A stretch of DNA of 64,000 nt, taken from Dendrophyllia cribrosa. Its lineage: Eukaryota; Cnidaria; Anthozoa; Scleractinia; Dendrophylliidae. The notes beneath the pieces were generated by a model, which was given only the letters and a program-made list of their open reading frames with translations, had not been told where the DNA came from and ran no database searches. Positions 21,101 to 32,284 of the stretch are shown here, one piece after another (position 1 is the first letter of the stretch; each line of letters starts with the position of its first letter). Both the position numbers and the translations under genes were made by a program. The stretch covers positions 9,709,832 to 9,773,831 of the forward strand of contig JAJLRJ010000013.1 of the NCBI GenBank assembly GCA_024195265.1, given 5' to 3'.

Positions 21101-23440
21101 AGCTCTGAGCGAAGTTCTGTTATTTCGGCGGCACAGTGTAGCAAAAAGTGCTGGAAAGGACGCTAGAACGCTTAAAAATCCAACTAAAGCGGTTGCTGGA
21201 CTTTTCAGACAAAACAACTTTTACTGGTACCAGTAATATCATAAATATCAAACGACATTTTAATGGTATATGATCGTTTCTGCCATTACCCTTCATTAAC
21301 CTTTTTCGCCACTTACACATTAACCCGTGTGTTAAGAAACAATACATGTAGGACGATACACACAACTAAACGAACAACATTATTTCTCATCTAGATTGGT
21401 CTTTTTTTGTTCTTTTTAGAGGAATATATCCCCGGGGGGTGTACTCCCTTATATGACCTATACGAGGACGTGCCGCTGGACAGGGTATGGTTTTTGGCAT
21501 TTTTGTCCTGAACAGGGTATATAAGTTAACGCGAGTCTGTCCTAAACAGGGTCTGAATCTGTCCTAAACAGAGTATGGTTCCAGTTACTTTAGCGCTTGT
21601 GGCGACTTACCTTGTCGTGGTTAGTATATTCATGCGAAGGCGAAGTCGTTTTCTTTTCAAAGGATCCGTCTATCATTTTTTAAAGCTCAGATCAATAACC
21701 ACGCTTGAGGCGTGTCCTAGACAGGGTCCTAAAATAGAGGGTGTTGTCCTACACAGGATAGGTATTTTCGTTTATTTTTGTCCTAAACAGGATCAGGGTC
21801 TCAGACCCTCAGCGGCACCCCTATACCCAAATATTGGTCAAGTACCCCCCTCCCCCCCCCCCCCCGGGAATATATCACATAGGATGCGGCTGGCGGCTTT
21901 GATTGTAACATAGGAGAAGCGGGGCTGAAAACTAAAGCTCCGGAAAACAATGTAAACAAAGGATTATATATTCCAATCGCCATTTCCCTCCTCGTCATAT
22001 TCCCCTCGCCTAAATTCCCGAATAATAAAATAACAAAATGAAAGACGGCAAAGGGCTTAACTGGCATCAGTCTATATTCTTAGTTTACATAAAAAGACGA
22101 CTTCATCAATCTTATTTCTACATAATTAGATTGGTCACGGCTACCAAAAGCGAATTACGTCTCGCATTACGCTTGAACCCGAATATTATTTTCGTTTTCC
22201 CCTGAAAAACACACCGACCTCCACCCCATTAATCTTCCACTGAAACATGAAGACGGGCATGCAGTTTGGCCATGGCAAGGCCATGAATATTGTTCATACG
22301 CTCTCTTCTCTTTCTCTCCTTCTACTCATAACGAAGCAACGCGGCTCAATGTTAATTAGGCAAAAGCTGAATATATTTCCCTCGCTTCAAGTCAATAACC
22401 CCTACTTGTTTAGATATCAAAGAAAAAAACATGATTATTACCGAGCTGTGAGACTTAAAAATATGCTGGATAATCAGTTTAGAAGGAGTGAAACTCTTAA
22501 ACTTTCTACGTTAATGCCGTTGATATATTGTTCAAACGAGATATAACTTCCACAAGTTCCAGTAAAACACAAACGTAGAATGACATTCTAATGCAATGAG
22601 CGTTTATTCCATTAAGACTATTTAAACCTACAATAGTATCATTTACATATAAGTTACACGATAAAAGAAAAACAAAGTGGATAAACTTAACATTTATTCC
22701 ATCGCCTTTCTTTGTTTTCATTTGCCTGGGGTTTCTTTGTTCTTTTCGGATAAAACATTCAATGACTCCTGACACTTATCAACTGTCTGAAAAGCTGGTG
22801 GAGGCTTTAATTTTAACAGTGGAGTGTGTGGGATTCAAACAATAGCTGATAACAACAGCTAAATGGAATATGTTCCCCTAGTCATATTCCCCTCGATATA
22901 TTCCTCTAATAATAAAAATGAAATAACATAAACGGAAAGACAGCATGAGGTTTAAAATAGAAAACACATCCGACATCAGTCAATAATTTTAGCTAACCTT
23001 TTTCGCTACTTAAACATTAACCCATGTGCTGAGAAGCAATGAGGTCACTGATTCCACCTCCAGGACAACATTTAAGCCGATCTATTTTGAGAGAAAAAAT
23101 ATGATGTATAAACTATGATATATTTCAAAACTGTTAGACTTGCTACAAATGCTAATTAAAGCTAACGATATTGGCCTTTCTTTTTTCAAACGACGAAAAT
23201 CTTTACTAGTACCAGTTAAAGCACAAACATGGAATGGAATTTTAATGGGATTTGACGTTATTTCATTTACCTTGCTTACACAATTACCCACCTGCCTCTG
23301 CCTTAGGTCAAAATTCCACGTCGAGGATGTATATTATTTGAAAGCAAAGTTCTTCATTAGAACTCAGTTTCACAACAAGCAACAAAGATCTGAGGAGACA
23401 TCAAAGTCATCAAAGGTTAGTAAGAAAGACTAAAGAGTAT
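21100..23440. repeat. Three diverged copies of one segment
   Basis: Related stretches occur near 21180-21340, 21960-22600 and 22860-23290. Examples are acctttttcgc/tacttaaacattaaccc, a block like ttactggtaccagt / ttactagtaccagtt, and catattcccctcg with aataataaaa. No frame is conserved across copies, so these are old non-coding duplications. Confidence 0.45.
21431..21866. mobile_element. MITE with 10-bp target duplication
   Basis: A 436-bp element with G-rich and C-rich ends is flanked by ggaatatatc at 21421-21430 and 21867-21876. Inside, gtcctaaacagggt-type phrases recur about six times. I recall similar elements as abundant in coral genomes. Confidence 0.75.
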
Positions 23441-24150
23441 TCAGGTCTTTCAAGAAAATTTTCGTATCTGACAGTTTCTTCTATAATCAGCTTAGTTTAA
23501 AGGAAGAACTCCTATAAAATTATTGATAATATGCTTTGCAAGATTCCACCAAAAGTTGATAAAACAAGATTAGAATTATAAGACTGTACTCTTGGCCCTA
23601 GCAGTTTTATTAGGACGTTTCATATAATAACAAGTATAGAGTATTTTATATCTTACTTTTAACCACTGATCTATTTGTCCTTTTGTTTTAGACGTTGTTT
23701 GTATAAAATGAATACCTGAATAATCTCAATATCGAAAATAAGTGTTCTACGATTGTCAATATTCTGAAAATCACGAATTCTATATTCCCGAGGATATAGC
23801 AGTCTCGGGGAATGACGGCAGCAGTCTACTGTTCACAAAGCAATGCATGAGATAATTCGAGGACCACCCAACGAATCTGTTCGGAAGGTCTTAGTCGTCT
23901 TAAAACTTCGTAATGAGCTGGACTAAGGACTCAAGTTTTCTTTTCACTGGACGAAAAAATTTGGGCCTCTAAATTTGAACCAAATTTGCACTGGGGCAGT
24001 GTGAAGTGAATGTAAACATACATCTTTGCCCACGTGCAAATTGTGTGCAAATGTGGTGTAAATATACATCTGCGCAAAATTTACTTTTTGTGCAGTGTTT
24101 GTAAAATGTCGCCTCAAATTTTCGTAATATCGGAAAATTTAAGTAATGCT
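23440..24150. other. No gene seen
   Basis: No supported coding region or clear repeat boundary. Confidence 0.4.
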
Positions 24151-24950
24151 TCACATAAGAACTATAGTAAACTTCATTGTTCTGCGGCATTGGCTCTTTC
24201 CCACATAGAATATCTTCGGTTTCTAGAATAGAGGAGGAGCTGATGGTTCATAATTATATTTCAGCATTAAAATAATGAAAATCCATTTACGTCAAATAAA
24301 TTTTAGGAAATGTTCGTGCTTAACCAATCAGAATAGCAGAAGACAATAGCTAATAATTTTGCTTCTTTGATGAAGTTCCCCAAATACAATGGTTGTTTAC
24401 CATTTACACGGGAAAACCGGTTGGTCCACGGTTTGTGTAAATGGTAAGCAGAACTCCAGAAAGGGAAATTCCGTTTGAGATTGGCGTGTACCATTTACCA
24501 TTTGACACCAGAAACAAGCTGAGTAACCACGCTTACGCATCAAAACTGGCGCAGGGCCTGGAACTGGTAGATAAAAGCAAATGGTACACACATTTTCGTT
24601 CGGAAATTCCGGTTGGGGATTTTGGACTACCTTTCAAGAAATCCCGTTTTCCCGTGGAAATTTCCGTTCGGGAAGAAAAAAATAGTCTTCCCATTTACAT
24701 TCCATCCGAAATTTCCGGATTTTTTGAGTAAATGGTAAACAACCAATATCTTTTAAAACTTGCTCGTTGTGCGATTGGGTCTCAAATTACTTGAAACCTT
24801 GAACCTTAACTTTTAAGCAGTTTTTGGGTCTAGACCAATGAGATCACTAGTTGTAACAATGAAAAAAGTTGACATTCCATCGTGCATTACCGTTCATCGC
24901 TATCCTTCTTATGCCGATCATTACTTAACGCTTTTGTTTTCGGAGGGAGA
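24150..24950 (+). repeat. Dispersed repeat R2, copy 1 (interrupted)
   Basis: Reverse complement of 47205-47650: shared ttcgtgcttaaccaatcagaat, gctaataattttgcttctttg and caatgagatcactagttg. Interrupted at 24391-24744 by a MITE. Confidence 0.7.
24391..24744. mobile_element. MITE inserted in R2
   Basis: Perfect 17-bp inverted ends, ggttgtttaccatttac. The flanking aat (24388-24390 and 24745-24747) is a probable 3-bp duplication. The other R2 copy, near 47440, shows the site without the element. Internal motifs like ggaaattccg recur. Confidence 0.85.
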
Positions 24951-25080
24951 AAAAGTGTCATTTTGGGTACAAAATAAGGTCCGGCCTGGGGGAAAGTAAA
25001 GAACCCTAAAGCTCAACCTGTATTTAGCTTTCACATCGATTCATTTGAAGGTGTTGAAATGATATGGAAAAAGAATACAT

Positions 25081-25275
25081 CCTAGGTGTGTAAATGGGTA
25101 CCAGCGACATAATGCTGGGAGTAAATGAATGAATGAATGAATGAATGAATGAATGAATGAGTAACCTTGCGATGGACTAGCATCCCATCCAGGGGGAGTA
25201 GTAATACTCTCAGTCGCTTCATGCTACAGAAACCGCCGTTAAGCTACGGCAGTTGTGAGCCATTAGGCTTGTGAA
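25081..25275. repeat. (GAAT)n microsatellite with SINE/LINE-like tail
   Basis: A gaat/tgaa tetranucleotide run (25124-25160) is followed by cttgcgatggactagcatcc and catccaggggg. This phrase is typical of the 3' region of L2/V-SINE-type retroposons in animals. Only the tail remains. Confidence 0.5.
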
Positions 25276-25493
25276 AAGGTAGACTTACCTGTGCTGACAA
25301 AGGAATCTATTTCCATAAAAAAGTTCAACAGCCAATCAGATTACGAGATTCAGGTGATTAGACATATTTTAGCCAGGCGTTACTATAATTCCGCCGAATC
25401 GTAGGTTCAATTTTAAACAAAGAACAAAATCTTGCATTTCACAACTTATTTATTTTATTACTTTGAAAGCGCAACTGTGTCCGTAATTAAGTT

Positions 25494-25507
25494 TTGTTCG
25501 GTTGCAG
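25494..25507 (+). other. Splice acceptor of the propeller gene
   Basis: The pyrimidine-rich stretch ttgttcggttgcag is followed 14 bp later by the ATG. It implies an untranslated first exon upstream. Confidence 0.45.
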
Positions 25508-25521
25508 GTACTCGTGATCTC

Positions 25522-26691
25522 ATGGCATTTTTCAAGGCTATTCTTGTGTTGACTGTTCTGGTGTTCATCATACACTGGTGGCAAGTTGAAGGCAAAATTC
25601 TCAACGGCAACGTCTCCCCTGATCATGATGACCATAAAAGCGATCTGGCACATCTTCCTGATAAACGCCGTGTAACTAAGTTTTATAATCATAAGGACTG
25701 CACTAATTTCAGTGATTCGGACGCCCTACTCTACTCAACTGGTTATCTGTATGTCGCACAACCTGAGGTCAAAAGGATCTTGATTGTCAATCCGGACAGA
25801 TTGGAGATCGTTAAGACCATAAATGTACCTGGATCAGAATGTGGCGGGAATTGCCATCCGTTTGGCATAGCCATCCATTCAGAGTACAACTTGTTGGCCA
25901 TAGCTGCCCAAAGCAAGTTGTCCGGAGGAGAAAGTAAGGTCATGATGTTCAAAGTAAACGGGAACCTAAACGAACCAAGCGGAATCAGCATACAACACTA
26001 CCATACCTTTCCCCAGTTGTTCACTCCCCCTGGTAAGGCAAAACCGGATGTACGAGGTGTTGCCTTTTGTGGGCAACGTTTTGTGTACGCAGATTATAAT
26101 GGCGCCATTCGGAACTTTAGATTGCCCGACAAATTGTACTACGGTTGGAATAATGGCAGGCCTGTGCCAGATGGGATGTCTCGGATTGATTGGTACCTTA
26201 ATCGAGTACGGAACGACCTCCGTGGCCACCAATTCTACATTGGCTGCTCAAACAATGGGTCATACTTTGTGATCGAGAGAACACGGGATTGGTCTTCTAA
26301 TAATGCTGTAGGAGCGGTGTCCTCCGACTTCGATAGTGGTTCATCGAACATCTTGGATGACGCAACGATTTGGGCGAAGCCATCTAACTGGTCTGACATC
26401 GTATGGAGCCATAAATCACGGATGAATCGATTAAAAGGAATAGCCATGGATGCGGCAGGAAACCTCTTATATTCTTCCGAGAAGGTTTACTCCAACGGTG
26501 TCAGTGGTGTGTACATGCGAGTGCACGATGGTAGACGCAAGAGCATAAGAGAATGGGATACAAAAGTGGAAATATTTGGCATGGCGGTGGATGAGAGTGG
26601 ATTCCTGTACAGGGTGCAGAAAGATCCTTCTGAGAGCAAATGTCTTTACAAGTACCATTATGTTATGAAACTTTTAGAAGATGAGAATTAG
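25522..26691 (+). CDS. Secreted beta-propeller-like protein (389 aa)
   Basis: The first in-frame ATG (25522) opens the signal peptide MAFFKAILVLTVLVFIIHWW. About 365 residues follow, rich in beta-strand turns of the NHL/YVTN propeller type: YLYVAQPEVKRILIVNPD, HPFGIAIHSEYNLLAIAAQ, DVRGVAFCGQRFVYADYNG, LKGIAMDAAGNLLYS and IFGMAVDESGFLYRV. Six cysteines and at least three N-glycosylation sequons (NFS, NGS, NWS) fit an extracellular protein. A splice acceptor, ttgttcggttgcag, ends at 25507, so a 5' non-coding exon is likely. A polyadenylation signal AATAAA lies at 26747-26752. No catalytic residues are recognised and the specific ligand or family is unknown. The coding part is a single exon. Confidence 0.8.
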   Translation: MAFFKAILVLTVLVFIIHWWQVEGKILNGNVSPDHDDHKSDLAHLPDKRRVTKFYNHKDCTNFSDSDALLYSTGYLYVAQPEVKRILIVNPDRLEIVKTINVPGSECGGNCHPFGIAIHSEYNLLAIAAQSKLSGGESKVMMFKVNGNLNEPSGISIQHYHTFPQLFTPPGKAKPDVRGVAFCGQRFVYADYNGAIRNFRLPDKLYYGWNNGRPVPDGMSRIDWYLNRVRNDLRGHQFYIGCSNNGSYFVIERTRDWSSNNAVGAVSSDFDSGSSNILDDATIWAKPSNWSDIVWSHKSRMNRLKGIAMDAAGNLLYSSEKVYSNGVSGVYMRVHDGRRKSIREWDTKVEIFGMAVDESGFLYRVQKDPSESKCLYKYHYVMKLLEDEN

Positions 26692-26746
26692 TCGTGACTA
26701 ATTCAAATAGTTATATGACCATTGTAAAAGGTGAAAAGGTCAACTA

Positions 26747-26752
26747 AATAAA
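26747..26752 (+). terminator. Polyadenylation signal of the propeller gene
   Basis: AATAAA 56 bp past the stop codon. Confidence 0.6.
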
Positions 26753-26759
26753 GAAGTTA

Positions 26760-27300
26760 AGGTCAGTATAACCTTGAATATTAAGTTGTTTTGAGTTTTG
26801 ATTACTTTATAAGGGGTAAAATTACACCTGAGGAATTAAAGTTACTTCTACCCAAGGTATAAGTTAAGATATGCATATAACTTATATCATCAGTCTTAGA
26901 TAATGATGTTCTGTAGACGACCTTTGATTTGACCTAGAGTCAGTGGTTATCTTGGGCAAATAGCATAGATAAAAAGCTATACCATAACATGATTTCTACT
27001 GCAACTATTGGCACGTGTTGATGCTGCATTACGTCAACTATCCTGATTGGATATATTGCTTATTTCAAATTCAGCAAGCTTAAATCGAAAATAGCATTTT
27101 TCCTCACTAATTTATTTTATTTGAGAAGTGTTAGCTAAAAGAGACTTCAATAACAAGAGTCGACTCGTAAACGAAAACGCTTCTCATGTCATGCATTATA
27201 ATGATCCATACAGTTATCCCGCATTGGCGTCTTTGCGGCATAGACACACTTTGTTTTGTCACAATTTCGCCCATGTCAATAGTTACCATACAGGTAGTTC
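26760..27300. other. No gene seen
   Basis: Downstream of the propeller gene; nothing recognised. Confidence 0.4.
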
Positions 27301-27309
27301 CCTGTCTCA

Positions 27310-27425
27310 TTCGAGCAGTAGATGACTGGAATCGGTTGACAATAATCTTAGGTATTCAAAGTGGCATCCCTTTTCATCTCCGCCTGACGGCACAGTTAAC
27401 AGCTCAAACCTAGCGCTTGTCAAGT
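27310..27425 (-). pseudogene. GPCR C-terminal tail remnant
   Basis: On the minus strand this reads QALGLSC, a stop, then LCRQAEMKRDATL. It aligns with the tail of the GPCR at 50602-51637 (QALGWYRLRRQAEIN) and at the nucleotide level with the remnant at 36.9 kb (gcggagatgaaaag / gcgaagatgaaaag). The phrase gatgactggaatcggttg also matches the tail of the 50.6-kb receptor. Confidence 0.6.
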
Positions 27426-27695
27426 TATACTATATATCTAGCTTTATTTTTGAAAACCATGCCGCTCTGAGGAAGTGTCTGGGAGTGTTTTTCTCCTTGT
27501 TTTATTTTATCTCCACAATATAAAATCAAAAGACTATTACTATTTGTTTTTTCGCTCGCTCTCGCTTCCTTTCCCTTTTCGTTTCATTTTCTGTGATTTT
27601 CGGGTTGATCGGGGTCATAAAAACCCCGGCCGTTTGAGCGTAGTTGTAGTGAAATTGCTATAATTTTCATCAACCATGTTTTCAATAAATTAGCT

Positions 27696-27725
27696 CTGAA
27701 GAAGACCACTAAATGTGGTCGAAAT
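27696..27725 (+). ncRNA. CTGAAGA-stem-CGAAA motif (hammerhead-like pattern)
   Basis: ctgaagaa is followed by a hairpin (gaccac / gtggtc) and then gaaat. The layout resembles a hammerhead ribozyme core (CUGAUGA, stem II, GAAA), but the core has A in place of the conserved U. Such motifs occur in Penelope-like retroelements. Confidence 0.3.
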
Positions 27726-27967
27726 ATAGGTGTCAGACAAAAAAGTATTGGTCCGTCTTCATTTGTGATAAATTATATTATTTTTATGAAAGACTGGACA
27801 AGTGGATGCTTGTGACAAGTTTATATATATATCTGACAAAATGAAAAAATCTACCTGCTCACTGACAACGTTGTGGAGATTTTTTCAGCCTTAAAAACCA
27901 AATTCCAGCAGAAATTTTTAAACGTTTCAACTACATCTCTACACATGGTCTACCTTATACACCGTGG

Positions 27968-28232
27968 TGTCTATTTGCGTGATGCCTCTTTGCGTGAAGC
28001 ATTTTGCGTCATGGATCTTTGCGTGATGGCTATTAACGAGATGCCTCTTTGCGCGATGCCTCTTTGCGTGTTGCCTCTTTTGAACGATTCATCCTGCGTG
28101 ATGGCTATTTGCGTGATGGCTCTTTGCGAGATGCGTATTTGCGTGATACCTCTCTGTGTCATGTCTATTTGCGTGTTTCTATTTCAGTGATGTTTCTTTG
28201 CGTTATGCCTATTTGCGTGATGCCTCTGCGTA
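27968..28232. repeat. 15-bp minisatellite
   Basis: About seventeen degenerate copies of gcgtgatgcctcttt. Because the period is a multiple of three, both strands stay open (Cys-Val-Met-Pro-Leu on one, Ile-Thr-Gln-Arg on the other), giving spurious frames. Confidence 0.8.
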
Positions 28233-28559
28233 ATTGGTTCTGTCTAAAATGGCTAATTCTTTATCAGATTTGACTTGTTCAGTGTACGATTCGAGTGGTT
28301 TTATTTCATTTTCAAGGAATTGAATTTTGGGCTTGTATATAAACTCTCATACGACTGGATCATCAAAAGAGTTGTAAAAGTTAAGAGTGACTTTGATCAA
28401 ATAAAAGAAAACGCTTCAAGGCATGCATGGAGAGCACGAAACATTAAATGAAGCCAGGAGAGCACCTTAAGAACCAACATAAACGACGGATCTTGACAGT
28501 CCGAAAGATACATATCATTCCAACAAAATGAACACTTTGCATTTCGGGCACTCGCGCGA

Positions 28560-28854
28560 GTCACGCGCGGGTGACATCGTGTTCACCCAATTAACAACTC
28601 TGAAATAGCGCCATATAAATGAATGCTAAATAGCGTATTTAAAAGGTCATATACAGTATAACATTCACCCAAGTAAAACCAAACAACTAACTCGAGAGTT
28701 AACTTGGAGTTTTTGACTCGTTGGTATGAGTTGGTATGCCCCTGTCATCTCTTTTCCAATCTCCCCTCATCCCGCAATGTCTCGCGCGAGGCTCTCGCTC
28801 GTTTAAAATTCTCTCTGACGCACGAGGATATTCAGATTGAATTCGATCATCACA
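28560..28854 (+). promoter_or_regulatory. Family-A upstream region shared by A4 and F
   Basis: This stretch matches the reverse complement of about 32648-32890 upstream of copy F. Shared blocks include ctctgaaatagcgc, cagtataacattcacc, caaacaactaactcgagag and gtttttgactc. A shorter leader part (aaaattctctctgacgcac) is common to all A copies. Confidence 0.45.
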
Positions 28855-29025
28855 ATGCTTGTGGCGAGTGCTATCGCGATCGGGCTGCTCGTTGGTGCTA
28901 CTGCTATTTGCCTCGTATCCTTTGGTGCTCAGATGTACCTGGTTATGACGGGCAAGATAAAGGACAAGGATCCGAATTACCATTACATGTACCCGTATCA
29001 TCACGGCTTGTTACCTGTGTTTTAA
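28855..29025 (+). CDS. Family-A mini membrane protein, copy A4 (56 aa)
   Basis: ATG at 28855, TAA ending at 29025. Residues 2-24 are hydrophobic and contain GLLVGAT (GxxxG). The tail is KIKDKDPNYHYMYPYHHG. Compared with A2 and A3 it is three codons shorter, with substitutions throughout but no frame change. Compared with E at 35.2 kb it is about 90% identical. Convergent with B4, stop-to-stop distance 594 bp. Predicted single-pass membrane peptide; function unknown. Confidence 0.65.
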   Translation: MLVASAIAIGLLVGATAICLVSFGAQMYLVMTGKIKDKDPNYHYMYPYHHGLLPVF

Positions 29026-29619
29026 CTATTGACAATGATCACCTTGGTTGCGCAGCTTGGTTGGAGTGTTTGACTCAATAGCAATAGTACCATAGTATGT
29101 ATATGGCTTGGAATGAAAGCATTCGTCACTACGGAATATCTTAGTATAGACTGTGGGCACTGCAAGCGAGAAATCATCATCTTTGCTGGGGAAGTTGGCG
29201 ACCTGTTTGTCTATAATTAGGAACGTAACATATACATTGAATATTGCTTATTGGACTCGACGACTAATTTGCGCCTTTATTAAAGTTTTCGACACGAATT
29301 AACAGATAAACAATCTGATGACATTTTGAGGGATCTAACATTGGAATGTATGCAGCTTTTTAGAAATAGTATCGCTAAATTTTCACTGATGGAAACATCG
29401 CATTTTGTCACTAGACAACGCTAATTAAAGTCAAAATAAAGAAGCTTGTGTATACGCTTAACAATAATGACATCTTTGCATATCACTGGCGACCGACGCT
29501 TGCTTTTAGTGTTGAATCGCCCGCCCATACAAGAATGATGCAAGACTGGAGATAAACCGGTAATTTTTGTTTAACTTACAAATCTCAGAAGGCATTATTG
29601 GGCTTTGGCATCAATTGCG
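29026..29619. other. A4/B4 convergent spacer
   Basis: No coding region. The sequence is related, inverted, to about 34860-35149 and 31990-32290 next to copies E and F, and more distantly to the 3' region of the 8.4-14.1 kb units. Confidence 0.6.
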
Positions 29620-29871
29620 TCAAGTTCGCTCAATCTTTATGTCAATGTCATTGATTTCTGTGAATAATGTATTCCTTTCTTCGTCCGAATCGTCATCTTG
29701 ACAACTGTCTTGAATCCGAAACTTTCTTCTCGGCTTTGGCTCTTCCACTATTGGTTCGGGGTCAGTTTCAATCTTGATTCTTATGAAGTAGTTTAGTAAT
29801 TTGTAATAGTAATAAGCCAAAGCGCCTGTACCAACCACAGTAATAACACAGATAATTACCCATCGAAGCAT
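29620..29871 (-). CDS. Family-B mini membrane protein, copy B4 (83 aa)
   Basis: The only intact B copy. The first ATG in frame is at 29871 and the stop TGA at 29620-29622. Residues 1-22 (MLRWVIICVITVVGTGALAY) form a membrane helix. A YYYKLLNYFIRIKIE juxtamembrane stretch and a charged tail follow (EEPKPRRKF, then CQDDDSDEER). It could be a single-pass protein with the tail in the cytosol. The downstream 3' flank and upstream flank are both preserved at 34.5 kb, where the coding sequence is collapsed. I do not recognise the family. Confidence 0.6.
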   Translation of the reverse strand: MLRWVIICVITVVGTGALAYYYYKLLNYFIRIKIETDPEPIVEEPKPRRKFRIQDSCQDDDSDEERNTLFTEINDIDIKIERT

Positions 29872-29989
29872 AATTTTGCCCGGCGCTGCTGCATTGTCTT
29901 CATTCCACCGATGAAAGCAAGAAATTAAATCTGGCTGCTGAGTTGTCGTCTCCAAGCTTCACTTTTGCTTCATTAGTTAGAACTTGACA

Positions 29990-30368
29990 TATACTGTATC
30001 ATTTTATATAGATAACAAATAACATTTAAGCCCTTTCGTTGAATTTCTGTGGAGTTAAAAAACTTCTTCGCATTTCGAAGTGGTTGAATGGATATCTCGG
30101 ATGAGTGTGCAAATTATTTATCAGTTTGTGAATAAATTAATGATAAAGTAACTCGTTTATACTGCCCTCTCCAAATCAAAATTAATTCTTAACACGCATT
30201 TTGATTACACTAATTGCGATTAATACTCCTCTTTCTCTACAAAGAAGATAAACCACTCTTAGGGATTTATAAGGATTTATGCGGCATGATTATTCATTTA
30301 TCAGGCCTATTTTGTAAAATACGTACGTTTGGTCACGTACAAACACTCGATTGTGGATCTTTATGCTA
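29990..30368. other. No gene seen
   Basis: Upstream of B4; no other feature recognised. Confidence 0.4.
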
Positions 30369-30960
30369 CCAGTAGGAGGTTTGACAATCTCAAGTTTTCG
30401 TGATTGGGGTTACACGCTCGCGTTACGAGAAAACTCCATCAAACTATACATTTTCTGAAAGTTTAATAAATGTAGAGTCGCTCTATATTTTTGTAAATTT
30501 CAAAAGACTCTAAGAAATATTAAAGAAAGATGCCAGATTCACCACTTAGCCTAAATTCGGTCGCAAAACAGTTTCGGGCTTTTTTAAATTTCTACTCCGT
30601 TTCAAAGTTATGATATTTTTTAAAGACAGATGCGCCCGCGCTAAGATCGACAAACTTCAGGAGGGGATAAAAAATAAATAAACTACATTCGAGATATCGC
30701 AGACACCGTTTTTGCGGACAACATGAAATGAAACTCGAGCGCAGAAACGTAAAAACGAGCCAGATTTAGATTTAGTGGTGAATCTAGCTTCTTTCTTTCT
30801 ATTTATTAGAGGTTGATTTTTTCGAAATTTCCAAAGACATTGGTAAAGCGATTCTACATTTATTAAGCTATTCAGAAAATGTATAGGATGTTGGGGTTTC
30901 CTTTTAACACGCGAGCGCGTAAAATCACAAAAACTTAAGATCGTCAAACCACCTAGTAAA
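30369..30960. mobile_element. Foldback element, about 590 bp
   Basis: Nearly the whole length pairs with itself. Left arm blocks ggtttgacaatctcaag, tacattttctgaa and gattcaccactta have complements in the right arm, read backwards from ggtggtttgacgatc at 30955. Arms are about 280 bp with a short centre. Confidence 0.75.
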
Positions 30961-31442
30961 TTAAACTGATACCTAAGCTTACCCCTTTCATAAACTCCAT
31001 GTTATGTCAGATAAAATCAAAGTCTCCTATAAGCCAACTTGTGTATACGGAACGCTCTAGACAAAATGATTCATAGCGGCAAGACGTTTTCGCACATTTA
31101 AGCTTAAGCTTATGTTATTTGCGTCCGGGAGGTCCGTGCAAGAAAACCTGTGGAAGAGGTTATGAGTGCGGCCCGAAGGCATTACTTTGGTATTTATTTT
31201 GTGTATAATAAAAACGTTCTGTAATGCATCTTTTCAACTTGTTGTCATGAAACGAATACAGCCGATGAGAAACGTCGTGGTCGGTAGTGCTCGTTTCGAT
31301 AACAACGTTTAACGTAGTAGCACTGCAATGAGTTGTCAGCTCACTGCCGGCCAGCCAGTGTGGAGCGAGGGGATGCCTCCTTTAAGGGCAGCTGGTTCCC
31401 ACTGGCCACGTGATCGGAACCAGAGTTGGAGTCGGAAGCGCA

Positions 31443-31602
31443 AGGGCTGGTTTTCACTAGTGAGTTGAAGCAGAAGCGAATTCGCCGGAAGAAAAAGGAA
31501 ACCTTCTGATCATTCCGGTTCCGATTGCGACTCCGTATGGATTTACACTAAAACGTAAGTCTCCTTGCGCTTCCGATAACGTCGCTAGTTTGAACTAGCC
31601 CT
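31443..31602. mobile_element. MITE, about 160 bp
   Basis: Starts agggctggttttcactagtga and ends with the near-complement tcgctagtttgaactagccct. Similar ends occur at 59545-60576. Confidence 0.5.
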
Positions 31603-32284
31603 CAGGGTGCCACCGCCATAGCCTGGTTTTGAGTTTGGAGTAGCCATCTCCTAGATCAGTTACCTTCACCCAGCTTTTAAACAAGTCTGGTCTGTCTGAC
31701 TATTAATCCCATGATAGTTGGGACTGGGGTTGCTGAGTAACAGAGCATACCACAACATACTATGCCTGGTGAGATTTGTATGTCAATCAAAAATAATCTT
31801 AAGTTCGCGGCTTGTCTTCTTTTCTGGTATCGTTCAGTGTACTGATGATTTTGAAGTTGGGTGGACGATTCAATATTGAAAGCAATGGCCTGTTTTCCAT
31901 TGATATGCAAAAACAAGCATTATATATTGTTTTGCGAATACAAGCTTCTTTATTTTGACATTAATGACTGATATGAGTGACAAGATGTGATGTTACTCTC
32001 CGTCACTGAAAATTCAGTAATCCTACAAAATGTCATCAGATTGTTTATCTTGTTAAATTGGTGTAGAAAACACCCTTTAATGAAGGCGCAAATTAGTCGT
32101 CGAGTTCAATAAAGCAATACTCAATGTATATGTTCCTAATTATAGACAAATAGCTTGCCACCATTCTCAGTAAAAGTTTGCTTGCAGTGCCAACAGTCTA
32201 TGCTTGTAATATATCCCGTAGTGACAAATGTGCTATAAGTACCACACTCCAACCGCAAGCTGCGCAACCAAGGTGATCATTGTA

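Noticed and set aside
27186..27413. End of a LINE reverse transcriptase (DDWNRL-like)
   Set aside because: First impression from one frame, but the nucleotide match to receptor tails on the minus strand at 36.9 and 50.6 kb explains it better.
27873..28190. Cys/Met-rich protein of 105 codons
   Set aside because: Translation of a 15-bp minisatellite; the opposite strand is equally open.
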